A stretch of 64,000 nucleotides of DNA from Tepidanaerobacter syntrophicus (GTDB taxonomy: Bacteria; Bacillota; Thermosediminibacteria; Thermosediminibacterales; Tepidanaerobacteraceae), in the NCBI RefSeq assembly GCF_001485475.2, contig NZ_DF977001.1, positions 62,001-126,000 of the forward strand, written 5' to 3'. A program made the position numbers and the translations under genes. Below are positions 1 to 7,890 of the stretch, one piece after another (within the stretch, counting starts at the first letter, position 1; each line of letters opens with the position of its first letter). A model generated the notes under the pieces. It saw nothing but the letters and a program-made list of their open reading frames with translations. It made no database searches and was not told the DNA's origin.

Positions 1-489
1 ATTATTATCAGAAAGAATGTCGTTGAACTGGAAGAAAATGAATGGGACAAGAGTATAGATGTGTGTCTGAAGGGAGTGTATCTGCTTTCGAAGTATGTAA
101 TTCCTGTAATGGCGGCAGGTGGTGGAGGAAGCATTATTAACACAGGCTCGGGCTGGGGACTTAAAGGGGGCGACAATGCCGCCGCATACTGCGCTGCAAA
201 GGGCGGCGTTGTAAACTTAACACGTGCCATGGCGATAGATCACGGTCCTCAGAACATTAGAGTAAATTGTGTCTGTCCGGGAGACATTGATACTCCCATG
301 CTAAGAAGCGAGGCAAGACAGCTCGGAATCCCTGAAGATGAAATGATAAAGTCATCTGCCGTTACAAGACCACTGTTAAAAGTAGGAACACCCCTTGATA
401 TAGCTTATGCAGTCCTTTTTCTTGCCAGCGAAATGTCTTCCTACGTAACTGGAAGCGTCTTAGTAGCAGACGGCGGTGGCCTTGCATAA
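1..489 (+). CDS. Short-chain dehydrogenase/reductase, 3' part (partial)
   Basis: The frame is open from base 1 and the N-terminus, including the Rossmann GxxxGxG motif, lies outside the window. What remains is the C-terminal two thirds of a classical SDR oxidoreductase. It contains the catalytic Ser in the INTGS segment, the YCAAK form of the YxxxK motif, the following AMAIDHGPQNIRVN segment, and the CPGDIDTPM loop that binds the cofactor and substrate. The protein ends in the usual VTGSVLVADGGG tail. The substrate cannot be read from this fragment. An internal ATG at 61 is not the start, because the frame upstream also encodes SDR-like sequence. REP-like repeats begin two bases after the stop. 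Confidence 0.9.
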   Translation: MIIRKNVVELEENEWDKSIDVCLKGVYLLSKYVIPVMAAGGGGSIINTGSGWGLKGGDNAAAYCAAKGGVVNLTRAMAIDHGPQNIRVNCVCPGDIDTPMLRSEARQLGIPEDEMIKSSAVTRPLLKVGTPLDIAYAVLFLASEMSSYVTGSVLVADGGGLA

Positions 490-490
490 A

Positions 491-707
491 AACACATGGG
501 GACAGTCCCTCCGTGTTAATTGATCTACCCAAAACACATGGGGACAGTCCCTCCGTGTTACCTCGGCAGGCTGGGAAACACAAGGGAAACAGGAACACAT
601 GGGGACAGTCCCTCCGTGTTAATTTCTCTTCCTTTGGAATAGCAGAGAAAGAATAGCTTTATTTTAAAACATGCACAGGAACACATGGGGACAGTCCCTC
701 CGTGCTA
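491..707. repeat. Four REP-like repeats (GGGGACAGTCCC core)
   Basis: Four near-identical 28-bp copies lie at 491-518, 533-560, 594-621 and 680-707. Each reads AACACATGGGGACAGTCCC followed by TCCGTGTTA. The fourth has C for T near its end. The core GGGGACAGTCCC is self-complementary apart from its flanks, and the ends (AACAC / GTGTT) are complementary too, so each unit can fold as a hairpin. This is the look of REP sequences mobilised by REP-associated tyrosine transposases. No such transposase is in the window. Confidence 0.8.
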
Positions 708-760
708 ATTTCTCTTCATTTGGAATAGCAAAGAAAGAATAGCTTTATTTTAAAACATGA
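589..760. repeat. Tandem duplication, 86-bp unit
   Basis: Two head-to-tail units (589-674 and 675-760) each contain one REP-like copy followed by the same roughly 55-bp AT-rich tail ending in TTTATTTTAAAACATG. They differ at only a few bases. The duplication explains two of the four REP-like copies in this array. Confidence 0.75.
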
Positions 761-912
761 GCCCGGGTTTTAAAAGAACACAAAAGAACCGTCCGAGACC
801 ACTGAAAAAGTCCCCCCCATAAAAGAAATCTGATTCTAAAATTAAACACAAGAAAATGATTAAAAGCCTTGAAATGTCTGGCTTTAAGGTACCAAAAACC
901 CCTTATTCATGG

Positions 913-918
913 TATAAT
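913..918 (+). promoter_or_regulatory. Transposase -10 box
   Basis: A perfect TATAAT stands 39 bases before the ATG at 958. No good -35 box is seen 17 bases upstream. Its position inside the longer reading frame that begins at 856 supports the ATG at 958 as the real start. Confidence 0.4.
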
Positions 919-957
919 ATAAGTATGATCAAATACCAATCAAAAGGGGTTTTTCTA

Positions 958-2475
958 ATGCTTCGACTTAAGCCAAAGCAACTGAGTTTTCATTCATTGC
1001 TGTACGACAAAATTCCGGAAAATCACATACTAAAAAGGATAGATTCAGTGGTTGATTTTTCTTTTATCAACGAACTGCTAAAAGGCAGCTATTGCAAAGA
1101 GTTTGGCCGTCCTGCAAAAGAACCGGAAATGATGTGCAAGCTGCTTTTCTTGCAGCATCTATATAACCTTTCGGATGAAAGAGTAATAGAGGAAGCAAGC
1201 TTAAACCTTGCCTACCTGTATTTTTTAGGCCTCAATCCTGAAGATGCCCTTCCGGATAAAAGCCTGCTTTCAAAATTCAGGACCCATCGCTTGGAGGAAT
1301 CAACCTTAGACGAAATCATAACAGAAATCGTAAGACAATGTGTAGAAAAGGGAATCATAGAAGGAGGCAGCGTAAGCATAGATACTACCCATATACAAGC
1401 AAATACCATTAAAAAAACCCCTGAACGGTTAATGAAACATTTAGGAAAAAAGATCATTAAAACATATACAGAGGAAACGGGAAAAACCTTAGAAGATATA
1501 CCCGAAGCGCCGGCCTACAAGGAAATTGAAGATCATAAAGAGGCTAAGGCCGAAATGAAAGAATACTTAGAGACTGTAATAGATAAAGTAAACGAAAATA
1601 TATCCGCAAATGAACAAAAGACCAAGGAAGCAATAAACAAAGCTAAGGAAATATTAGACGACCCTAAGTTTATAAATCAAAAAGGAGTGCGTTCGCTAAT
1701 AGACGAAGACGCAAGAGTCGGCTATAAAAGTAAAAACCATAATTATTTCGGCTATAAAACCGAGTTTGCCATGACAACGGATGAACGCATCATCACTTGC
1801 GTAAGAACAGCGAACGGAGCATATACCGACGGAAACCACACAAAAGAAATGCTTGAACAAACAAAAAAAGCCGGCATAAGGATTGATGAAGTTTATGCAG
1901 ATAAAGCGTATTTTAGAAAACCCATACTGGATGATATAAAAGAAATAAATGCAAAAGCCTATATACCTGTAAGCGAATCAGTCTATAGAATCGATGAAAG
2001 TGAATTTACATATAACAAAGACTCCGACCAGTGGCAGTGCAGCCAAGGCAACATAACAGAAAAAAGGAGGCATTTTAAATCTAAAAAAGACAAAAAAGAA
2101 ACCTACAAATACTATTTTGAAATAAATCAGTGCAAGGCATGCCCCATACACGATAAATGCTGCAAAAGAAGTTCGCGTAAAATTCTCAATGTAGGTTTAA
2201 ATACACCGGAGTTTTATGAAATATCGCAGTACCAAAAAACCGAGGAGTTTAAGGAAAAATACAAAAAGAGAGCTTCAATCGAAGGCAAAAATGCCGAACT
2301 TAAACGATTTCACGGGCTGTATCGAGCAAGGGGATACGGTCTGTTAAGCGTGTCCATACAATCGAAACTAGCCGCAATAGCGGTAAATATAAAGAGGATA
2401 GCAGCAATAGTATCCTCTTTTTTTATTTTGTTTTTTAAAAAACCTATATTTTCCAGAGCAAATCTTGGTTTTTGA
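958..2475 (+). CDS. IS1182-family DDE transposase
   Basis: This 505-residue transposase has the DUF772 N-terminal region (FHSLLYDKIPENHIL, then GRPAKEPEMMCKLLFLQHLYNLSD) followed by a DDE domain. The likely catalytic acids are Asp in SIDTTHIQA, Asp in YADKAYF, and Glu in IEGKNAELKRFHGL near the C-terminus. A cysteine cluster (CKACPIHDKCC) precedes the last acid, as is usual in the family. The frame is open from 856, but the ATG at 958 follows an AAAAGGGG ribosome site and matches the usual N-terminus. The gene looks intact, so the element may still be able to move. Confidence 0.92.
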   Translation: MLRLKPKQLSFHSLLYDKIPENHILKRIDSVVDFSFINELLKGSYCKEFGRPAKEPEMMCKLLFLQHLYNLSDERVIEEASLNLAYLYFLGLNPEDALPDKSLLSKFRTHRLEESTLDEIITEIVRQCVEKGIIEGGSVSIDTTHIQANTIKKTPERLMKHLGKKIIKTYTEETGKTLEDIPEAPAYKEIEDHKEAKAEMKEYLETVIDKVNENISANEQKTKEAINKAKEILDDPKFINQKGVRSLIDEDARVGYKSKNHNYFGYKTEFAMTTDERIITCVRTANGAYTDGNHTKEMLEQTKKAGIRIDEVYADKAYFRKPILDDIKEINAKAYIPVSESVYRIDESEFTYNKDSDQWQCSQGNITEKRRHFKSKKDKKETYKYYFEINQCKACPIHDKCCKRSSRKILNVGLNTPEFYEISQYQKTEEFKEKYKKRASIEGKNAELKRFHGLYRARGYGLLSVSIQSKLAAIAVNIKRIAAIVSSFFILFFKKPIFSRANLGF

Positions 2476-2524
2476 TATTTTTTGATGAAACCAGGATAAA
2501 AAAGGCTAGTTTTTCAGTGGTCTC

Positions 2525-2567
2525 GGACGGTTCTTTTGTGTTGTCAGACAACACAAAAGAACCGTCC
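2525..2567. repeat. REP-like inverted repeat, 20-bp arms
   Basis: A perfect inverted repeat with 20-bp arms (2525-2544 and 2548-2567) and a 3-base loop. The left arm forms the outer part of the IS right end. The right arm begins the first of two direct repeats downstream. Transcribed from either strand it would make a very stable hairpin. Confidence 0.8.
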
Positions 2568-2610
2568 CTCTGTGCTATGACAACACAAAAGAACCGTCCC
2601 TGTGTGCTAT
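2547..2610. repeat. Two direct REP-like repeats (32-bp units)
   Basis: Units 2547-2578 and 2579-2610 each read GACAACACAAAAGAACCGTC and then CCTCTGTGCTAT, or CCTGTGTGCTAT in the second. They share the 18-bp core with the two outer ends of the IS at 777-2542, giving four copies of this second family around the IS. Confidence 0.8.
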
Positions 2611-2627
2611 GTGCACTGCGTGTTTAA

Positions 2628-3989
2628 TTATAAAATCAAGTAAATTAAATATTGAAAAATCATTTCTTCAAGCCATTGTAATTTATCTTTACCAAACTCT
2701 GATACATTTGGGTTCAACGCTTTATATTGATCCCATGTCTTATAATATTTACTTTCGAGCTCTCTTGAAGGCTCGACTGTGTAATCTTCTTTGTTAAACT
2801 CAATGCCTGCAGTATCTCCCGGATTAGTATAAACTGCATAATCTCTTACGGTTTCAGCAACAGCACATAGATTTTCTAGGTTTATGTCATTTAGCATGAG
2901 CGGATGTTTGTCCAAGCTAAATATGTATTTACCTCCCGGAGCAAGGATGTCAATGTACTCCTTAACTTCTTTAACACAATCTTTCTTAGATTTGGTTTTC
3001 AAACTCATAATTGGATACAAGCCTGTAATAATATGCTTTTTTCCAAGTTTTTCTTTTATAAGCTTTGGGTCACCGCTTTCAAAGACAAGCAGTGTATTTG
3101 TTGGTAGTTCGTACAGATAATCTAAATATCTTAATAAATCTCCTTCGCAAAGTAAGCTGCAATTAATACCAAGGGATGCATATTCATAAGTCATGCGTTT
3201 GAAGGTAGGCCAGTAAAGTTTTGCAAAATCTTCTTCTCTGATAAAGGCCGGCATATGTAGTGGCATAAAAACTCTGCTGTATTTTGAAGGATTTTTTGGC
3301 AGACCTTTTTTAAATGCTATAGGATATAATGCTTCGCAGGCAGCCTTAACTTTATCAGGGATACGCCTAATATCCACACTTATGCCTCTAAATCCGCGAA
3401 GTTGGTCTGCAAGAAGATCAAAAGGTGTTTCGGTAAAACCGCCCTTAAAAATCGAGCTTGGATAAAATCCATATTTTTCTACCAGATCATTTATTATGTC
3501 TGTAAGTTGCCTATAATCGCTCTGATATGCAAGCAAGCTTTTCGTAAGGCTTATTGCGCTGTTGATGGGATCTGAAGCGTTAAAAGCTTTGTACAGTCTA
3601 GGAAGAACCCTTTCTAGGATACAATCATAAGGTTTTTCGATAAGATAATCATAGTCTTCCACCGTCATTCCTACTACTTCCGGATGCTGAATAAAGCCGT
3701 TTGATGCCATGATAAATGAACGCGACTCAAGGGCCTGGTAGAAAGAAGGCAAGCGAAAACTTCCGGCAAAAACACATATGTCAGAATAAACCAACTGACA
3801 TATCTTGTCCGCAGGCTCTTTAAGTTTTTCAAGTTTCCACTGAGCTTCTACCAGATCAAGGCCTCCAAATTGGGCTACAGCTTCAAGTGTAAGGGATATA
3901 TCTACCGGAACTCTCTTGGGTATTTTATTATCAAGGATATCCTCATAGATCTTTACCCTTTCTTCCTGCAACTTTTTTGCATTAATCAT
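2628..3989 (-). CDS. UroD-family corrinoid methyltransferase (paralog 1)
   Basis: This 453-residue protein belongs to the uroporphyrinogen-decarboxylase fold family, which includes the MtaA/MtbA methylcobamide methyltransferases and related bacterial enzymes. It lacks the HemE substrate loop (KRVPVDISL replaces the RxPxWxMRQ segment), so heme synthesis is unlikely. The next gene upstream encodes a paralog of the same length with strong similarity along its whole length, and upstream of that is a corrinoid protein. The likely role is methyl transfer to or from that corrinoid protein; the substrate is unknown. The frame is open to a GTG at 4004, but the ATG at 3989 aligns with the paralog's start (MINAKKLQEER against MNDVKALQEER). 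A 194-bp gap separates it from the paralog, so it may have its own promoter. Confidence 0.8.
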   Translation of the reverse strand: MINAKKLQEERVKIYEDILDNKIPKRVPVDISLTLEAVAQFGGLDLVEAQWKLEKLKEPADKICQLVYSDICVFAGSFRLPSFYQALESRSFIMASNGFIQHPEVVGMTVEDYDYLIEKPYDCILERVLPRLYKAFNASDPINSAISLTKSLLAYQSDYRQLTDIINDLVEKYGFYPSSIFKGGFTETPFDLLADQLRGFRGISVDIRRIPDKVKAACEALYPIAFKKGLPKNPSKYSRVFMPLHMPAFIREEDFAKLYWPTFKRMTYEYASLGINCSLLCEGDLLRYLDYLYELPTNTLLVFESGDPKLIKEKLGKKHIITGLYPIMSLKTKSKKDCVKEVKEYIDILAPGGKYIFSLDKHPLMLNDINLENLCAVAETVRDYAVYTNPGDTAGIEFNKEDYTVEPSRELESKYYKTWDQYKALNPNVSEFGKDKLQWLEEMIFQYLIYLIL

Positions 3990-4183
3990 ATCGAATTTAT
4001 TCACCTTTTATAGTTATTTTGATGTTCCGCCTTCTTTAGACTATAAACACTTATAGTTAAATTCAATTATATATTGGTTCTTATGAAATGTAAAGATTTT
4101 TTGCTTATTTTAGACAATTTTCTGTAATCCCTGCACATAGCATATCAGACAGCAAAAACTAAATGACGAATATGCAATACAAT

Positions 4184-5545
4184 TTACATTAATAAATAAA
4201 CCAGATATTGAAATACTGCATCTTCAAGATTTGAAAGTTTGTCTTTTCCAAACTCTGATACATTTGGATTCAATGCTTTATATTGATCCCATGTCTTATA
4301 ATATTTACTTTCTAACTTTCTCGAAGGCTCCACCTTATACTCTTCCTTCTTAAACTCAATACCTGCAGTATCTCCCGGATTGGTATAAACCGCATAATCT
4401 CTTACGGTTTCGGCAACGGCACACAAATTTTCTAAGTTTATGTCGTTTAATAGCAAAGGCTGTTTGTCAAATCCAAATATATATTTGCCCTGTGGAGCAA
4501 GGATGTCAATGTACCGCTTTACTTCATCTACGCACTCTTTTTCAGATTTTGTTTTTAAATTGACTATTGGATAGAGTCCTGTAATTATGTGCTTTTTGCC
4601 TAATTTACCTTTGATTATTTTAGGATCACCGTACTCGAACATAAGAACAGTATCCGTCGGCAGATCATAAAGATAATCAAGATACCTTGTCCAGTCATCC
4701 TCGCAAAATATGCTGCAGTGAATCCCCATCGAAGCATATTCATCCAACATTCTTTTGAATGTAGGCCAGTAAAGATTTTCAAAATCCTTTTCACGCATAA
4801 ATGTGGGCATATGCAAAGGCAAAAACACTTGTCCGTAGTTAGAAATTTGCGCAGGCAAACCTTTTTTAAACACTATGGGATAAACTGCTTCGCATGCTTC
4901 CTTTAACTTATCAGGAATGCGCCTAATATCCATGCTTATACCTTTAAATCCCCTAAGTTGGTCAGCTATAAAGTCAAAAGGCGCTTCCGAAAAACCGCCG
5001 CTAAACAAATTCCCCGGGTAGTAGCCGTATTTCTCGGTAAGTTTTCCAACTATCATGCCGCTTTCCATAAAGTCATTATTGTATGCTAAGACACTTTTTG
5101 TAAGGCTTATAGCGCTATTAATCGGGTCTGCTGCATCAAGCGCCTTATATTGGCGAGGAAGCACTCTTTCCAGAATACAGTCATAAGGTTTTTCAATAAG
5201 ATAATCATAATCTTCCGGCATCATGCCAACTACTTCCGGATGTTGGATAAATCCATTTGATGCCATAACGAAGGATTGAGATTTCATCAACTCGTAAAAG
5301 GAAGGAAAACGCAATGAGCCGGAGAAAACGCAGGTATCAGAATAAACCTTCTGACATAATTTGTCAGCGGTTTCTTCCACTATCGAAGGATTCCACTGCG
5401 CCTGAGCCAAATTCAGCCCTCCATACTGGGCAACAAATTCAAAGGGAAGGCTTATGCCTACAGGAACTCTTTTTGGCACCTTATTATCATATACATCATG
5501 ATATATGCTGATCCTTTCTTCCTGCAATGCTTTTACGTCATTCAT
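4184..5545 (-). CDS. UroD-family corrinoid methyltransferase (paralog 2)
   Basis: This is a 453-residue UroD-fold protein that clearly arose with its downstream neighbour by tandem duplication. Blocks such as SNGFIQHPEVVGM, YDYLIEKPYDCILERVLPR and AVAETVRDYAVYTNPGDTAG are shared. Differences cluster around GIHCSIFCEDDW (GINCSLLCEGDL in the other), a region expected near the metal and substrate site, which hints at different methyl donors. The start codon follows the stop of the corrinoid-protein gene immediately, so the two are almost certainly co-transcribed and work together. An MtaA-type HxC zinc motif is not evident. The substrate is not known. Confidence 0.82.
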   Translation of the reverse strand: MNDVKALQEERISIYHDVYDNKVPKRVPVGISLPFEFVAQYGGLNLAQAQWNPSIVEETADKLCQKVYSDTCVFSGSLRFPSFYELMKSQSFVMASNGFIQHPEVVGMMPEDYDYLIEKPYDCILERVLPRQYKALDAADPINSAISLTKSVLAYNNDFMESGMIVGKLTEKYGYYPGNLFSGGFSEAPFDFIADQLRGFKGISMDIRRIPDKLKEACEAVYPIVFKKGLPAQISNYGQVFLPLHMPTFMREKDFENLYWPTFKRMLDEYASMGIHCSIFCEDDWTRYLDYLYDLPTDTVLMFEYGDPKIIKGKLGKKHIITGLYPIVNLKTKSEKECVDEVKRYIDILAPQGKYIFGFDKQPLLLNDINLENLCAVAETVRDYAVYTNPGDTAGIEFKKEEYKVEPSRKLESKYYKTWDQYKALNPNVSEFGKDKLSNLEDAVFQYLVYLLM

Positions 5546-6184
5546 TTATTTCACCCACCCCTGGCATATTTTTACTCCTTCAGCAGCATTTGTCGTCCAG
5601 GCATCTGCCCCCACATGTTCACACACTTCCTGGTTTACCGGGTTGCCTCCTATTATCACTTTAACCTTGTCTCTTAGACCTGCTTCTTTAAGGCCGTCTA
5701 TTGTCTCTTTCATAGCTTCAAGGGCAAGGGTGAGTACTCCGCTAAGTCCTACTATATCAGGATGTACTTCTTTAACTTTTTCTACGAAGGCTTCTACAGG
5801 CTGATCTATTCCAAGGTCATAGACTTGAAATCCTGCAGCTTCAGCCATATTGCGGAATATGTTCTTTCCTATGTCGTGCAAGTCTCCGTGAACAGTTCCT
5901 AAAACTATAGTGCCTATTTTCTTTTCACTTGCGCTTCCTATTACGGGCTTTAATATTTCTATAGCCTGATTTAGCAGTTCTCCCGCAAATATAAGATCTC
6001 CTACAAAATACTCTCCTGTTTCAAACTTTTCGCCTACGATATTCATGCCGTCCTGACATGCTTCAACAGCTTTCTGGGCTTCTTCCTGAGAAGGGTTTGA
6101 TGCTACAAAATCCTTTAAGATTCTAAGCACCTCTTCTTCATCAAGATTTCCTAAAGCTTCGGTTAAATGTTTAAAGTCTGACAT
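5546..6184 (-). CDS. Corrinoid (B12-binding) methyl-carrier protein
   Basis: This 212-residue protein is of the MtaC/MtbC/MttC type. An N-terminal helical cap (about residues 1-85, with NIVGEKFETGEYFVGDLIFAGE) is followed by a Rossmann-like B12 domain. The cobalt-ligating DxHxxG motif is present as DLHDIG inside GTVHGDLHDIGKNIF. The later conserved pieces are GLSGVLTLALEAM and VIIGGNPVNQEV. It carries the methyl group on its cobamide between a substrate methyltransferase and a second methyltransferase. It is the first gene of a unit with two UroD-family methyltransferases downstream. The start has a strong AGGAGG site. Confidence 0.92.
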   Translation of the reverse strand: MSDFKHLTEALGNLDEEEVLRILKDFVASNPSQEEAQKAVEACQDGMNIVGEKFETGEYFVGDLIFAGELLNQAIEILKPVIGSASEKKIGTIVLGTVHGDLHDIGKNIFRNMAEAAGFQVYDLGIDQPVEAFVEKVKEVHPDIVGLSGVLTLALEAMKETIDGLKEAGLRDKVKVIIGGNPVNQEVCEHVGADAWTTNAAEGVKICQGWVK

Positions 6185-6218
6185 TGATGGAAACCTCCTC
6201 TTAGTTTAAATATTTTAT

Positions 6219-6252
6219 ATGTATATACAAGTTATAATATAAGTATATACAT
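6219..6252. promoter_or_regulatory. Inverted repeat, possible operator of the first methyltransferase operon
   Basis: Perfect 10-bp arms ATGTATATAC (6219-6228) and GTATATACAT (6243-6252) lie 35-68 bases upstream of the corrinoid-protein start. The TATAATAT between the arms could be a -10 box read on either strand. A similar TGTATATAC-centred inverted repeat occurs upstream of the second corrinoid operon at 10025-10061, which suggests one regulator for both. Confidence 0.5.
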
Positions 6253-6350
6253 GTAATTTTAGATTGTCAATACTTTTTTGAACATTATTTGTTTTTTAAT
6301 TGTTTATTTTTTAACTATCTTTCGAATTTCCGCGCTATATTGCGCAAAAA

Positions 6351-6388
6351 AATATCCCAACCTAAATCGTAAGAGAGGTTGGGATATT
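6351..6388 (-). terminator. Terminator after the GPH transporter gene
   Basis: A 13-bp stem, AATATCCCAACCT (6351-6363) with AGGTTGGGATATT (6376-6388), lies just beyond the stop at 6424. In the minus direction it is followed by a T-run. It should isolate the second methyltransferase operon from the first. Confidence 0.8.
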
Positions 6389-6423
6389 TTATCGGTAAGC
6401 TTATTAAGCTAATATAATTAATT

Positions 6424-7806
6424 TTATGCTTTTGCCAGTCTTTCATTTATTGCTTTTTGATATTCAACTACCTTTTCTCTTGTAAGTTTATATCCAAATG
6501 TCATTATTAAGGCAGAGATTAACGCGAATATGCCAGGGATAAATAGAAATGCATTTATCACACCTGCTTTAAGTGCAGGAGTAGCCGTAGCCGGATCTGC
6601 TCCCGGTATAAATCCTGCTGTTGCCAAAACAAAAGGAATGACTGTTCCGCGTGAAATAACAGCTAGTTTAAGTGCAACTGTCATTAATCCCATAACAAAA
6701 GATGACGCATCTTCGCCTATCTTCCAGTTGGCATAAATCGATACATCTGAATATAGACCAACCATAACGGAAGTCAGAACACCTAAGAACATTCTTGCTA
6801 AAAAAACAACTACGAAGAACAGTGTTACGTTCATTGCTACATACTTACATATTATGAGTGATGCTGCCAGCGCATAAAGACTCACAATTGTTGCGTTTCG
6901 TGAAGAGAGCTTCTTAGCAAGAGATCCCGCAAAATAGGAACCTATCACCTGTGCAATGGAGCCTGCCAGTAAATACGCAGGAAAAAGAGACATATCTTGA
7001 GCAACATAAGTGAAATAATAAGCTGCTGCCGCTGTCATAACAAAATTGACCATATACCTGAAAAAGTCGGCTATTAATAATACAATAAGGGGCGGGTTTT
7101 GAACAAGGCTTTTTACCATGGCTCCTATTGAAACCTTGGAGCCTTGTTTAGAGCCGAGGGCTTCTGCGCCTGTAGGCTCATAACCTTCGGTTATCTTGAA
7201 TACTATCCAATAGCATATTGTCATTATCAAAGCAGTCAATCCGGCTAAGATAGTATAGCCGAGAACTTCATTATTTGTAACTTTTCCGAAATATTCTGCC
7301 AGCGGTGCTCCCGTATAAGAAAAAACTATACCGGCAAGTGCTGTGTAAGTTGCGCGTCTTGAAGCAAGAAGAGCGGCTTCGTCAGGGTTGGTTGCAAGAA
7401 CCGGAATAAGTGCTACATTAGCGACCCACGGGATATTCCATGCTATGTGGCTCAATATAAAACCGGCGCATATTATAAATGCTGCTACTGGATCGGGGCC
7501 AATTTTTGTGAATTGAAAGATGTATAAAAAAATAACTACTGGGGGCATAATCAACATCCACGAACGGTTTCTGCCCCATTTTAAAGGTTTTGTGCCGCTG
7601 ATTATCGCACCATAAAACGGAGACAGCACAGCATCAACAATACTTGTTATCGAGCCTATCAATGCAACCAGAGGGAGGGGAAGTTTTGCTACGTTTGTCA
7701 AGAAAAATACAAAAAAGTATAATTCAACTTGTGTCATAAGACTGAAGCCGAAATCCCCTATACCATAAAATGTCTTTATGGTCTTATTTAGTGGTTTTTT
7801 CGCCAT
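6424..7806 (-). CDS. GPH-family (MFS) cation symporter
   Basis: This 460-residue integral membrane protein has about 12 predicted transmembrane helices. Its N-terminus (IKTFYGIGDFGFSLMTQVELYFFVFFLTNVAKLPL) and the SITSIVDAVLSPFYGAIIS segment are typical of the glycoside-pentoside-hexuronide symporter family. The gene lies 84 bases downstream of a UroD-family methyltransferase and is followed by a strong terminator, so it is the last gene of the second corrinoid operon. By position it probably imports the methylated compound that the operon uses, or exports the demethylated product. The family name alone does not show that a sugar is carried. The start has a GGGGAGAAAG ribosome site. Confidence 0.85.
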   Translation of the reverse strand: MAKKPLNKTIKTFYGIGDFGFSLMTQVELYFFVFFLTNVAKLPLPLVALIGSITSIVDAVLSPFYGAIISGTKPLKWGRNRSWMLIMPPVVIFLYIFQFTKIGPDPVAAFIICAGFILSHIAWNIPWVANVALIPVLATNPDEAALLASRRATYTALAGIVFSYTGAPLAEYFGKVTNNEVLGYTILAGLTALIMTICYWIVFKITEGYEPTGAEALGSKQGSKVSIGAMVKSLVQNPPLIVLLIADFFRYMVNFVMTAAAAYYFTYVAQDMSLFPAYLLAGSIAQVIGSYFAGSLAKKLSSRNATIVSLYALAASLIICKYVAMNVTLFFVVVFLARMFLGVLTSVMVGLYSDVSIYANWKIGEDASSFVMGLMTVALKLAVISRGTVIPFVLATAGFIPGADPATATPALKAGVINAFLFIPGIFALISALIMTFGYKLTREKVVEYQKAINERLAKA

Positions 7807-7846
7807 AAATCTTTCTCCCCTTTCACAAATCCTAATTTAGTGATAT

Positions 7847-7878
7847 ATAGGCACTGATTTCATTAAACCAGTGCCTAT
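7847..7878 (-). promoter_or_regulatory. Intercistronic hairpin
   Basis: Arms ATAGGCACTG (7847-7856) and CAGTGCCTAT (7869-7878) form a stable hairpin between the methyltransferase and transporter genes. No clear T-run follows on the minus strand. It may partly terminate transcription or protect the upstream mRNA and so lower transporter expression. Confidence 0.5.
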
Positions 7879-7890
7879 TATTTCTATGGT

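Larger units (their letters stand above)
777..2542 (+). mobile_element. IS1182-family insertion sequence
   Basis: One transposase gene lies between perfect 33-bp inverted repeats at 777-809 and 2510-2542. The outer 18 bp of each repeat (AACACAAAAGAACCGTCC) is also the core of the second REP-like family seen directly downstream. The true IS tips are therefore probably the inner 15 bp (GAGACCACTGAAAAA at 795-809, mirrored at 2510-2524), and the outer parts are probably the two arms of a REP palindrome into which the element inserted. Under that reading the IS is 795-2524. No other target duplication is evident. Confidence 0.8.

Noticed and set aside
362-598. Minus-strand 78-codon frame over the SDR end and REP units
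   Set aside because: It is formed by translating the REP repeats (repeated TEGLSPCV) and has no ribosome site.
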